Of a stretch of 53,795 nucleotides of DNA, positions 1-7,062 are shown in pieces; position 1 is the stretch's first letter; the number at the start of each line of letters is the position of its first letter. This stretch comes from Bradyrhizobium hipponense (GTDB lineage Bacteria; Pseudomonadota; Alphaproteobacteria; Rhizobiales; Xanthobacteraceae): positions 1 to 53,795 of the forward strand of contig NZ_VSTH01000084.1 of assembly GCF_008123965.1 (NCBI RefSeq). Reading direction: 5' to 3'. The translations under genes and the position numbers were made by a program. Under the pieces are notes generated by a model that saw only the letters and a program-made list of their open reading frames with translations, ran no database searches and was not told the DNA's origin.

Positions 1-1031
1 CCACCGGCGTGCAGACCGCAACCAACTCCGGCGGTACGGCGACGCTGAGCACCGCAACCGGTCAGACCAACTCCTCGCTGGTCGCCGGTTCGCTGCATAT
101 CTCCACCGGCGCCAACACGGATCTGTCAATCACCGGTTCGGGTAATGCGCTGTCTTCGCTCGGCCTGACCGGTTCGACCGGCACCGGGACCGCGTTCACA
201 GCGAGCCGAACGCCTGCATCCGGAAGCGTCTCCGGCAAGACCTTGACCTTCTCCTCCTTCAACGGCGGCACGGCGGTGAACGTCACCATCGGCGACGGCA
301 CCAATGGCACGGTCAAGACGCTCGATCAGCTCAACACGGCTCTCCAAGCCAACAACCTTGCGGCTACCATCGATGCCAATGGCCTGCTCACAATCTCCGC
401 GACCAACGAGTACGCCTCCTCAACGATCGGCTCGGCAGTCGCGGGCGGCACCATCGGTGGCACGATCACTTCGGCCCTGAGCTGGACAAACGCGACGACT
501 CCGACCGTTGATCCCGTGGCGCAGGCCGCCCGCTCCAACCTCGTGTCCCAGTACAACAACATCATGTCGCAGATCGACACCACGTCGGTCGACGCGTCAT
601 TCAATGGTGTCAACCTGCTCAATGGCGACCAGCTCAAGCTCGTCTTCGACGAGACGGCCAAATCGACCCTGAACATCACCGGCGTGACCTTCAACTCGAA
701 GGGTCTGGGTCTGGCCGGCCTGGTTCAGGGCACCGACTTCATCGACAACGCCGCGACCAACAAGGTGCTCGTCAGCCTGAACTCGGCCTCGAGCACCCTG
801 CGGTCGGAAGCCTCGACCCTGGGTTCGAACCTCTCGGTCGTGCAGATCCGCCAGGACTTCAACAAGAACCTGATCAATGTGCTGCAGACCGGCTCTTCCA
901 ATCTGACGCTGGCCGACACCAACGAGGAAGCGGCCAACAGCCAGGCGCTGTCGACCCGCCAGTCGATCGCGGTCTCCGCGCTGTCCCTGGCCAACCAATC
1001 GCAGCAGAGCGTGCTCCAACTGCTCCGCTAG
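1..1031 (+). CDS. Flagellin, 3' part (5' end outside window)
   Basis: Open from the left window edge (first complete codon at position 3), so only about the C-terminal 342 residues are seen. The protein is filament subunit exported through the flagellar type III system. The last 120 residues (from about RSNLVSQYNN) are the C-terminal D1/D0 helices. The final ~58 residues differ from the next flagellin (1274-3514) at only one position, and the upstream variable domain is also clearly homologous (shared FNGGT.VNVT.GDGTNGTVKTLDQL), so the two are tandem paralogues. The part before it is Gly/Ser/Thr-rich and beta-like, as in outer flagellin domains. It ends in QQSVLQLLR, typical of flagellin. A strong terminator follows at 1062-1090, so it is probably transcribed separately from the second gene. 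Family assignment is secure; full length is unknown. Confidence 0.93.
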   Translation, partial: TGVQTATNSGGTATLSTATGQTNSSLVAGSLHISTGANTDLSITGSGNALSSLGLTGSTGTGTAFTASRTPASGSVSGKTLTFSSFNGGTAVNVTIGDGTNGTVKTLDQLNTALQANNLAATIDANGLLTISATNEYASSTIGSAVAGGTIGGTITSALSWTNATTPTVDPVAQAARSNLVSQYNNIMSQIDTTSVDASFNGVNLLNGDQLKLVFDETAKSTLNITGVTFNSKGLGLAGLVQGTDFIDNAATNKVLVSLNSASSTLRSEASTLGSNLSVVQIRQDFNKNLINVLQTGSSNLTLADTNEEAANSQALSTRQSIAVSALSLANQSQQSVLQLLR

Positions 1032-1061
1032 TAAGTCGCGGCAATCGCAAGGCAAATACGG

Positions 1062-1090
1062 CGGCGGGGCCTCGGCCCCGCCGCTTTTTT
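1062..1090 (+). terminator. Rho-independent terminator after first flagellin
   Basis: A perfect 10-bp GC stem (CGGCGGGGCC / GGCCCCGCCG) with a 2-nt centre is followed by C and six T, 31 bases after the flagellin stop. It is the clearest intrinsic terminator in the flagellar part and separates the two flagellin transcripts. Confidence 0.85.
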
Positions 1091-1163
1091 GCGTGTGCAG
1101 GGAAGGTGCAGATCCCGCAGCCGAGGCCGGGAAGGGGCGCTAACTAGGCATTAACCGTATCTC

Positions 1164-1189
1164 TTAAACCGCCGTTAACCATACTTTAA
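1164..1189 (+). promoter_or_regulatory. Two overlapping CtrA-type boxes before flagellin 2
   Basis: TTAA at 1164, 1175 and 1186 are each separated by 7 bases. They form TTAA-N7-TTAAC (1164-1179) and TTAA-N7-TTAA (1175-1189) sharing the middle half-site, and another TTAAC lies at 1151. TTAA-N7-TTAAC is the known CtrA recognition sequence in Caulobacter and other Alphaproteobacteria. The site is 85-110 bases before the flagellin ATG. CtrA binding is inferred from the match only. Confidence 0.6.
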
Positions 1190-1273
1190 AGGACAGCCCC
1201 TAAAACTGGACAAAAGCCCGCCTTCCAGATCGGCGAGCCCCGATTCGTACCCGGTTCAAGAGGAAGACCCGCC

Positions 1274-3514
1274 ATGTCCAACATCGTTCTCTCGGCGTCG
1301 GTTCGCCAGAACCTGTTGTCACTGCAGTCGACGGCCGACCTGCTGGCCACGACACAGCAGCGCCTCTCGACCGGCAAGAAGGTCAACACGGCGCTCGACA
1401 ACCCCACCAACTTCTTCACGGCGCAAGGGTTGGACAACCGGGCGAGCGACATCAGCAATCTCCTCGACGGAATCAATAACGGTGTGCAGGTGCTGCAGGC
1501 GGCCAATACCGGCATCACCTCGCTGCAAAAGCTGATCGACAGCGCCAAATCGATCGCGAACCAGGCGCTCCAGACCACCGTCGGCTATTCGACCAAGTCG
1601 AACATCACGACGACGATCCCCGGTGCAACGCCTGCCGATCTTCGCGGCACCACGAGCTATACGTACGCAACTGCAACCGGCAATGTCGTCACCGACGGTA
1701 CTGCTGGTGGTACGACTCCGATCACCGGCGCGACCACGCTCGGTGGCCTCTCGCAGCCACTGGCAGGATTTGCAGCTCCCGACGGTGCCGGTACGGCAAA
1801 CAGCCTTGCGCCGGGTCTCACCCTGCTCGGCACGCCCAGCAACACCACCATCGCGGCGAACGGCGCGCCTTCGGACGGCGATGTGATGATCGTCGACGGC
1901 AAGACCATCACGTTCAGGGCCGGCGCTGCGCCTGCGGTGGCCAGCGTTCCCGCCGGTTCCGGCAGGAACAACAACGTCGTCACTGACGGCAATGGCAATT
2001 CCACCGTTTACCTCGGGACAAATGCCGTCCCGGCCGCGACGGTCCAGGACGTGATGGACGCGATCGATCTCGCGAGCGGCGTGCAAAAGGCCGCTATCGC
2101 GGGCGGCACTGCGACATTGTCGAGCTCGTCAGGCACCAACGCAGCCATCGCCGGCGGTGTTCTGACCCTCACCACCGGAACGGGCGCCGATCTCAGCGTC
2201 ACCGGCAAGGCCGACTTGCTGAAGGCGCTCGGTTTGACGACCGCGACCGGCTCCGGCAACGTCAGTGTTACCAAGGCACGGCTGACGACCTCGGCGACGC
2301 TGGGTACGCTTGTTGACGACGGCTCCACGCTGAACGTTGATGGCAAGACGGTGTCGTTCAAGAACGCGGCGGCTCCTGCTGCTGCTCCGACGGGGTCCAC
2401 CAAGATCGGCAACATCGTGACGGACAACAACGGCAACTCCGTCGTGTATCTCCAGGGCGCAAGCGTTCAGGATTCACTGAATGCGATCGACCTGGCCTCG
2501 GGCGCCGGCATCGTCAGCGGCGGTGCCGTGGTTGCGGCGAGCGGTTCGTCGCTTTCATCGGTCGTCAACGGCGCCCTCAAGCTCAGCACCGGCACCACGG
2601 CGGATTTGTCGATCACCGGCACGGGCAACGCGCTGTCCGCGTTCGGCCTGACCGGTCCGACCGGCACCGGCACGGCCTTCACTGCTGGTCGCGCGCCCGG
2701 ACCGGGCAGCATCTCGGGCAAGACCCTGACCTTTACCTCGTTCAACGGCGGCACGCCGGTCAACGTGACCTTTGGTGATGGTACCAACGGCACCGTCAAG
2801 ACGCTCGATCAACTGAACTCTCAGCTGCAGGCGAACCATCTGACCGCAACGATCGACGCCAACGGCGTGCTCACGATCACCACCGTCAACGAGTATGCCT
2901 CCTCGACTCTCGGCTCGGTGACTGCCGGGGGCGCGGTCGCCGGCACGATCACGGGTGTGATCGCTTTCACGACCGCCCAGCCGCCGATCCAGGATCCGGT
3001 CGCGCAGACGGCGCGCTCAAACCTGGTCAACCAGTTCAACAACATCTTGGCGCAGATCGACACGACTTCGCAGGATGCTTCCTTCAACGGCGTGAACCTG
3101 CTCAATGGCGATACGCTGAAGCTGATCTTCAACGAGACCGGCAGCTCGACACTCGGCATCAACGGCGTGGTCTTCAACGCGGCCGGCCTCGGCCTCAGCA
3201 ACCTCGTCAACGGTATCGACTTCATCGACAATGGCGCCACCAACAGGGTGCTGACCAGCCTGAACGCCGCCTCGAGCACGCTGCGCTCGGAAGGTTCTGC
3301 GCTCGGCTCGAACCTCTCGATCGTGCAGGTGCGTCAGGACTTCTCCAAGAACCTGATCAACGTACTGCAAACCGGCTCGTCCAACCTCACGCTTGCCGAC
3401 ACCAACGAGGAAGCGGCCAACAGCCAGGCGCTCTCGACCCGTCAGTCGATCGCGGTGTCCGCGCTGTCGCTGGCCAACCAGTCGCAGCAGAGCGTGCTGC
3501 AGCTGCTGCGCTAA
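1274..3514 (+). CDS. Large flagellin (746 aa) with repeated central domain
   Basis: Filament protein. The N-terminal helix (SNIVLSASVRQNLLSLQSTA, then RLSTGKKVNTALDNPTNF) and the C-terminal helix (NLINVLQTGSSNLTLADTNE) are canonical flagellin D0/D1 segments. The central ~470 residues are much larger than in a ~300-500 aa flagellin and contain at least two repeats built around VDGKTITF/VDGKTVSF followed by (N)VVTD.NGNS.VYL and VQD..(N/D)AIDLASG, then a third degenerate copy (ISGKTLTF). These probably form surface-exposed beta domains. GAGGAAGA precedes the ATG, and two CtrA-type boxes lie upstream. It is a tandem paralogue of the partial flagellin at 1-1031. I give no fli symbol because flagellin numbering varies between strains. 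Confidence 0.95.
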   Translation: MSNIVLSASVRQNLLSLQSTADLLATTQQRLSTGKKVNTALDNPTNFFTAQGLDNRASDISNLLDGINNGVQVLQAANTGITSLQKLIDSAKSIANQALQTTVGYSTKSNITTTIPGATPADLRGTTSYTYATATGNVVTDGTAGGTTPITGATTLGGLSQPLAGFAAPDGAGTANSLAPGLTLLGTPSNTTIAANGAPSDGDVMIVDGKTITFRAGAAPAVASVPAGSGRNNNVVTDGNGNSTVYLGTNAVPAATVQDVMDAIDLASGVQKAAIAGGTATLSSSSGTNAAIAGGVLTLTTGTGADLSVTGKADLLKALGLTTATGSGNVSVTKARLTTSATLGTLVDDGSTLNVDGKTVSFKNAAAPAAAPTGSTKIGNIVTDNNGNSVVYLQGASVQDSLNAIDLASGAGIVSGGAVVAASGSSLSSVVNGALKLSTGTTADLSITGTGNALSAFGLTGPTGTGTAFTAGRAPGPGSISGKTLTFTSFNGGTPVNVTFGDGTNGTVKTLDQLNSQLQANHLTATIDANGVLTITTVNEYASSTLGSVTAGGAVAGTITGVIAFTTAQPPIQDPVAQTARSNLVNQFNNILAQIDTTSQDASFNGVNLLNGDTLKLIFNETGSSTLGINGVVFNAAGLGLSNLVNGIDFIDNGATNRVLTSLNAASSTLRSEGSALGSNLSIVQVRQDFSKNLINVLQTGSSNLTLADTNEEAANSQALSTRQSIAVSALSLANQSQQSVLQLLR

Positions 3515-3551
3515 TCCTGAGCTTGAGAATCTCCGCATCCGAAATCGCGCC

Positions 3552-3575
3552 GAGGCCAGGGCCTCGCCGTTCCTT
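3552..3575 (+). terminator. Weak terminator candidate after flagellin 2
   Basis: A 6-bp stem GAGGCC/GGCCTC with a 2-nt loop is followed within a few bases by TTCCTTTT. The short stem and the interrupted T tract make this only a candidate. Confidence 0.35.
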
Positions 3576-3717
3576 TTGAGCGAGATTGCTAAGACAAGAT
3601 TAGCCGAAATCAGCGCATGATAGACGCGATCGTTTACAGCGCACGCACGCGCATCTAGCTTGGGCGTGAGGAAGAATCCGCGGCCCGTAATTGTCCGGAG
3701 TGCTTCCGGTCTCTCAC

Positions 3718-3733
3718 GTAAGCAAATCTTAAG
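3718..3733 (+). promoter_or_regulatory. CtrA-like box before flaF (imperfect)
   Basis: GTAA-N7-TTAAG differs from TTAA-N7-TTAAC at the first and last base and lies about 75-90 bases before the flaF ATG. GCCTAG follows shortly after; a similar element (CCTAGCT) occurs before flgB and fliL. A regulatory role is inferred. Confidence 0.35.
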
Positions 3734-3806
3734 CGGTGCTGCCTAGGGTTGGGAAAGAAATCCTTAAGCGCGTTCAACGGGCTAGGTAACCTCCAAGGTG
3801 TGATTG

Positions 3807-4175
3807 ATGTCGAATTCCGCTGCCTCGGCTTACGCGCGTGTTGCCACGACCACAGCATCTCCTCGCGACGTCGAGGCGCAGACTCTGCTAAAGGCAGCGA
3901 ACAAGCTTCAGGATGCGATCAACAACGCCGATCCGCTCAGCGAGCAGACGATGCAGGCCCTGATGTTCAATCGCAAGCTCTGGACCATCTTCCTCAGCGA
4001 AGCGATGCGCGATAACAATCCGCAGCCGATCGACGTCCGGCAGAAGATCGCCAACATCAGCGTGTTCGTGCTGAGCCAGACCGCCGCGCTGCAGATGAGC
4101 CCGCAGTTCGATCACTTCCGCCCGCTGATCGAGATCAACCGCAATATCGCTGCGGGACTGTCAGGCCGGGCGTGA
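3807..4175 (+). CDS. flaF: Flagellar biosynthesis regulator FlaF
   Basis: 122 aa. FlaF is an alphaproteobacterial protein needed for flagellin secretion/production and normally works with FlbT, which binds the flagellin mRNA leader. The whole length matches the family: N-terminal SAYARVATTT, EA.TLLKAANKLQDA in the first helix, the conserved ALMFNRKLWTIFLSEA core, and NISVFVLSQTAAL in the last part. I start at ATG 3807 (MSNSAAS); an in-frame TTG lies one codon earlier. It sits just downstream of the two flagellin genes, its usual place. The usual neighbour flbT is not present, and the stop overlaps the start of a 32-codon ORF. Confidence 0.92.
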   Translation: MSNSAASAYARVATTTASPRDVEAQTLLKAANKLQDAINNADPLSEQTMQALMFNRKLWTIFLSEAMRDNNPQPIDVRQKIANISVFVLSQTAALQMSPQFDHFRPLIEINRNIAAGLSGRA

Positions 4176-4270
4176 CCGACACCGGCAAGGCGCAGATCAG
4201 GAACGTCGTCACGGATCCCGCGACCGGTTCGACCTATCTCGACACCGCTGTCGCGACGCGCGATAATTGA
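4172..4270 (+). CDS. Possible 32-aa ORF overlapping the flaF stop
   Basis: GTG at 4172 overlaps the flaF TGA (GTGA), an arrangement typical of translational coupling. The ORF runs 32 codons to TGA at 4268: MTDTGKAQIRNVV then TDPATGSTYLD and ending AVATRDN. It occupies the place where flbT is normally found but has no resemblance to FlbT that I recognise. It could be a small flagellar protein, the remnant of a deleted gene, or chance. No function is assigned. Confidence 0.35.
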   Translation: MTDTGKAQIRNVVTDPATGSTYLDTAVATRDN

Positions 4271-4273
4271 TCG

Positions 4274-4633
4274 TCAGGCGCTGAGGTCCGTATTGAGCGG
4301 ACGCGAGGGCTCGGACTTCAGATCAAGTGCATGGAAATAGGCTCGCCGGCGCAGCATCGCTTCGTCGGGAAATTGATTGACCACCGCCTCGGTCCTCTCG
4401 TTGACGACCTGGAAGACGAAGGATGCGGCCGCCTGGTCGAACACGACCTGGCGTGAGACGTTTTCGTTGCCGTGCAGATCGTTGCGCACAGCCGCGCTGC
4501 TATCGCTTGCGGCGACCGTCTGGCTCACCGGCAAATCGGTTTGCACGGCTTCATTCGCCGCCGCGTTCGACGTCGTTACGATCTGCACGGGGGCCGGTAT
4601 CCCCACCGGCCTGATGCTGAAATCTGTACTCAT
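4274..4633 (-). CDS. FlaG-like flagellar protein (119 aa)
   Basis: Small soluble protein. The first ~65 residues are low-complexity and polar (MSTDFSIRPVGIPAPVQI). The second half, with ASFVFQVVNERTEAVVNQFP followed by DEAMLRRRAYF, follows the FlaG pattern of a beta hairpin and a short helix (hydrophobic run, then D/N-x-x-T-x-x-V-(V/I)-x-Q-x-P-x-E). FlaG proteins influence filament length, and the position beside the flagellins and flaF supports this. The ATG at 4633 has a perfect AGGAGG 6 bases upstream. It is transcribed toward flaF (convergent, 4 bases from the end of the small ORF). The family call is by motif pattern only. Confidence 0.6.
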   Translation of the reverse strand: MSTDFSIRPVGIPAPVQIVTTSNAAANEAVQTDLPVSQTVAASDSSAAVRNDLHGNENVSRQVVFDQAAASFVFQVVNERTEAVVNQFPDEAMLRRRAYFHALDLKSEPSRPLNTDLSA

Positions 4634-4650
4634 GGCAGCCTCCTGGTTGC

Positions 4651-4660
4651 CTCACGTGAG
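4651..4660. promoter_or_regulatory. CTCACGTGAG palindrome in leader of FlaG-like gene
   Basis: A perfect 10-bp palindrome lies 18 bases upstream of the ATG of the leftward FlaG-like gene. The same palindrome occurs at 9352-9361, and the half-site CTCACGTAAG lies before flaF. It could be a regulator site; there is no direct evidence. Confidence 0.25.
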
Positions 4661-4753
4661 TCAAATCCCAACCCCTCTCAATACGCAACCATGGAACACC
4701 AGGTTTGAAGACCCGGTTAGCGAACGTGCCTAACCGCGCGACGATTTCGCCGC

Positions 4754-4773
4754 GCAATTTTTCATAAAATTGC
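4754..4773 (-). terminator. A/T-rich hairpin after flgN
   Basis: GCAATTTT/AAAATTGC inverted repeat with a 4-nt loop lies about 20 bases past the flgN stop. There is no separate T run beyond the stem on the minus strand, so it is an end-of-operon hairpin candidate rather than a textbook terminator. Confidence 0.35.
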
Positions 4774-4792
4774 AGGTGATTTTCGCGTGCGC

Positions 4793-5290
4793 TCAGAGCG
4801 AGCGGCTGACGGCGAGCGGCGTGATATGGCGCGGGCCGGGGGTCGCGCGGCGCCCCGCCGCCGTATAGGTGTTCGGCACGTTGCGCTTCTGGATCTCCGC
4901 ATTGACGCCGCGCACGACGCTCTCGGACACCGCGTGGGCGGTGGCGAGCACGGTGAGATTGACCTGGAGCATGGCGCGGAAGGCGTCGTGGTGGCGATGC
5001 AGCGTCGAGAGCAGCTCGGGCGCGGATTTCGCCAGCTGGGTCTGGTTCGCCTTGAGCTGGCTGACGGCCCCGACATAGTTTCGCGACAGCTCCTGCTTCT
5101 TGACTTCGAGTGTCATCGCCTCGCGGACCTTGCCGGCGCGGACGAGCTCGGTCTCATGCTCGATCAGGCCGAGCAGGGCATTCATCGCATCCATCAGGCC
5201 TTCGGCAAGCTTGCGCGCCTCGGCGCTGCCCGGCGTGTTGTTCGGGCGTTGCCCGGGCATCGGCTGACGAGAGGCGTTGAAGTGGTTCAT
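4793..5290 (-). CDS. flgN: FlgN-like flagellar export chaperone
   Basis: 165 aa, mainly helical. FlgN chaperones the hook-filament junction proteins FlgK and FlgL before export. The region from about residue 22 to 110 (EARKLAEGLMDAMNALLGLI, ETELVRAGKVREAMTLEVKK) shows the FlgN_N heptad-like helices with an acidic/amphipathic pattern, and the C-terminal ~35 residues are probably flexible. It is the last gene of the leftward flgI-flgJ-flgN unit, 12 bases after the flgJ stop. FlgN proteins are poorly conserved, so the call rests on helix pattern plus position. Confidence 0.7.
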   Translation of the reverse strand: MNHFNASRQPMPGQRPNNTPGSAEARKLAEGLMDAMNALLGLIEHETELVRAGKVREAMTLEVKKQELSRNYVGAVSQLKANQTQLAKSAPELLSTLHRHHDAFRAMLQVNLTVLATAHAVSESVVRGVNAEIQKRNVPNTYTAAGRRATPGPRHITPLAVSRSL

Positions 5291-5302
5291 GTCGAGGGGA
5301 CC

Positions 5303-5668
5303 TTATGCCGTGCGGATGGTTTTCGCCTGCTGCAGGATGAGGGTGCGGTAGACTTCGGTGGCGACCCCGACGCCGCCGGCCTTGGCGAAGTTCTTTGAAT
5401 ATTGCTCGGTCAGCATCGAGCGCCACACGCCGGTGCCCGGCGTGTCGCCGAACGGGCCTTCGCCCTTCAGGCCCGAGGTCATCTGCGAGAACATGCTGTT
5501 GAGGAACATCGCCTCGAAATCTGTGGCGGTCTTCTGCGCCTTGGTCTGCTGCTGCGGCGAGACCTTTTGCAGCGCGGCGGCGAGCTCGAAATCGGGCCGG
5601 CCGTTGCGGCTCTCCACGGAGAACGCGGAGGAGACGAGGTGTGCGCTGTTGATCATGCCCGTCTGCAT
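5303..5668 (-). CDS. flgJ: FlgJ N-domain / CheL rod-binding protein
   Basis: 121 aa from ATG 5668. It corresponds only to the rod-cap (rod-binding) domain of FlgJ; the muramidase domain found in enterics is absent, as is usual in Alphaproteobacteria, where the protein is often called CheL. Family core: TDFEAMFLNSMFSQMTSGL followed by GEGPFGDTPGTGVWRSMLTEQ and KAGGVGVATEVYRTL. It guides rod assembly in the periplasm. Its ATG overlaps the flgI TGA (TGATG), so the two are translationally coupled. An in-frame GTG lies one codon upstream. Confidence 0.88.
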   Translation of the reverse strand: MQTGMINSAHLVSSAFSVESRNGRPDFELAAALQKVSPQQQTKAQKTATDFEAMFLNSMFSQMTSGLKGEGPFGDTPGTGVWRSMLTEQYSKNFAKAGGVGVATEVYRTLILQQAKTIRTA

Positions 5669-6792
5669 CACATCACCTCGATGTCGGCTTCGATCGCGCC
5701 CGCCGCCTTGATGGCCTGGAGGATGCTGATGAGGTCGCGAGGGCCGATGCCGAGGCCGTTGAGGCCGTCGACGAGCTGCTGGAGCGAGACGCCGTCCTTG
5801 ACGACGGCGAACTTCTTGCCGTCCTCGGTGACGGTGACGCCGGTGCGTGGGGTGACCACCGTCCGCCCTCGCGACAGTGGGTTGGGCTGGCTGACCTGCG
5901 GGCTCTCGGAGATGGTGACGGTGAGGTTACCTTGCGCGACCGCGACGGTGGCGACGCGGACGTCGCGGCCCATCACGATGATGCCCGAGCGCTCGTCGAT
6001 GATGATCTTGGCGGCGAGATCGGGATCGACCTGGAGCTGCTCGATCTCGGTGAGAAAGGCGACCACGTTGCCTTTGAACTCCGGCGGAACCGAAAGCTGC
6101 ACGGTCGAGGGGTCGATCGGCTCGGCGGTCTTGACCCCGAGATAGTCGTTGATGGCCGCTGCGATGCGCTTGGCGGTGGTGAAGTCGGCGTTGCGCAGCG
6201 CAAGGCGTACGTTGGGCAGGCGATTGAGTGCGAACTCGATCTCGCGCTCGATGATGGCGCCGTTGGCGATGCGCCCCACGGTCGGCACGCCGCGCACGAT
6301 TTTCGCCGCTTCGCCCTCAGCCTGGAAGCCGGAGATTGCGAGCGAGCCCTGCGCTACCGCATAGACGTTGCCGTCGGCGCCGAGCAGGGGGGTGACGAGC
6401 AGGGTGCCGCCCTGGAGGTTCTTGGCGTCGCCGAGCGCCGAGACGGTGACGTCCATGCGCGTGCCTTGCGTCGCGAAGGCCGGCAGATTGCCGGTCACCA
6501 TCACGGCGGCGACATTGCCGGTGCGGATGGTGGCGCCGCGGATGTTGACGCCCATACGCTCGAGCATCGCCTGCAGCGACTGCTTGGTGAAGGGGATGTT
6601 GTTGAGGGTGTCGCCGGTGCCGTTGAGGCCGACAACGAGGCCGTAGCCGATGAGCTGGTTCTGGCGGACGCCTTCGATGTTGGCGAGATCCTTGATGCGT
6701 GAGGTCGCGTTGGCGGACGCGGCCGAGAGCACCAGCGCTGACAGCGCGGCGCAGGCCACCCCCAAAAATCTCACCCAACGAACGCCTGGCAT
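5668..6792 (-). CDS. flgI: Flagellar P-ring protein FlgI
   Basis: 374 aa from ATG 6792. FlgI forms the periplasmic ring around the rod at the peptidoglycan layer. A signal peptide is visible (MPGVRWVRFLGVACAALSAL, cleavage after ASANA). Mature-family motifs follow: RIKDLANIEGVRQNQLIGYG, LVVGLNGTGD, and the C-terminal TEDGKKFAVVKDGVSLQQLV and GIGPRDLISILQAIKAAGA. Length is normal. The reading frame extends 8 codons upstream, but ATG 6792 gives the better signal peptide and has a purine-rich stretch before it. It is the first gene of the leftward unit with flgJ and flgN; a sigma-54-type promoter lies at 6867-6882. Confidence 0.97.
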   Translation of the reverse strand: MPGVRWVRFLGVACAALSALVLSAASANATSRIKDLANIEGVRQNQLIGYGLVVGLNGTGDTLNNIPFTKQSLQAMLERMGVNIRGATIRTGNVAAVMVTGNLPAFATQGTRMDVTVSALGDAKNLQGGTLLVTPLLGADGNVYAVAQGSLAISGFQAEGEAAKIVRGVPTVGRIANGAIIEREIEFALNRLPNVRLALRNADFTTAKRIAAAINDYLGVKTAEPIDPSTVQLSVPPEFKGNVVAFLTEIEQLQVDPDLAAKIIIDERSGIIVMGRDVRVATVAVAQGNLTVTISESPQVSQPNPLSRGRTVVTPRTGVTVTEDGKKFAVVKDGVSLQQLVDGLNGLGIGPRDLISILQAIKAAGAIEADIEVM

Positions 6793-6866
6793 CCTCTGCT
6801 CCCCGAGGCTCCTCAAATCTCGGACCTGCTCGACACTCCCATGACGAGCTGGTCCGACGCTTTCCT

Positions 6867-6882
6867 TGCGAGCGCTGTGCCA
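6867..6882 (-). promoter_or_regulatory. Sigma-54-type promoter for flgI-flgJ-flgN
   Basis: On the minus strand TGGCACAGCGCTCGCA matches the -24/-12 pattern TGGCAC-N5-TTGCA: GG and GC are exactly 12 bases apart and the -24 element is perfect. Predicted transcription starts about 65 bases before the flgI ATG. Sigma-54 with the activator FlbD drives late-class flagellar genes in related bacteria; use of this site is inferred. Confidence 0.65.
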
Positions 6883-6967
6883 ACATCTGGCAATGGGGTT
6901 AGGCGGTTGAATAGGTTGAATAAATCTGTTTCGACCGGCGTCAGCGGATGTTCGCCCTGAGGAGCGA

Positions 6968-6991
6968 AACTGCCGCCTGGCGGCAGTTTTT
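6968..6991 (+). terminator. Perfect hairpin with T run upstream of fliX
   Basis: AACTGCCGCC and GGCGGCAGTT form a perfect 10-bp inverted repeat around a single T, followed by TTT on the plus strand. It lies between the divergent flgI and fliX genes, just before the fliX CtrA box, where no plus-strand gene ends. It may block read-through into fliX or be a protein-binding dyad. Confidence 0.5.
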
Positions 6992-7000
6992 GCCGGGCTG

Positions 7001-7016
7001 TTTACGCATCATTAAC
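7001..7016 (+). promoter_or_regulatory. CtrA-type box before fliX
   Basis: TTTA-N7-TTAAC matches the CtrA consensus with one mismatch and lies 47-62 bases before the fliX ATG. fliX is CtrA-controlled in Caulobacter, which supports the reading. Confidence 0.55.
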
Positions 7017-7062
7017 CATAAAGCGGCGAAGCTTGCGGCCATCGATCACCCGGATTGCTTCG

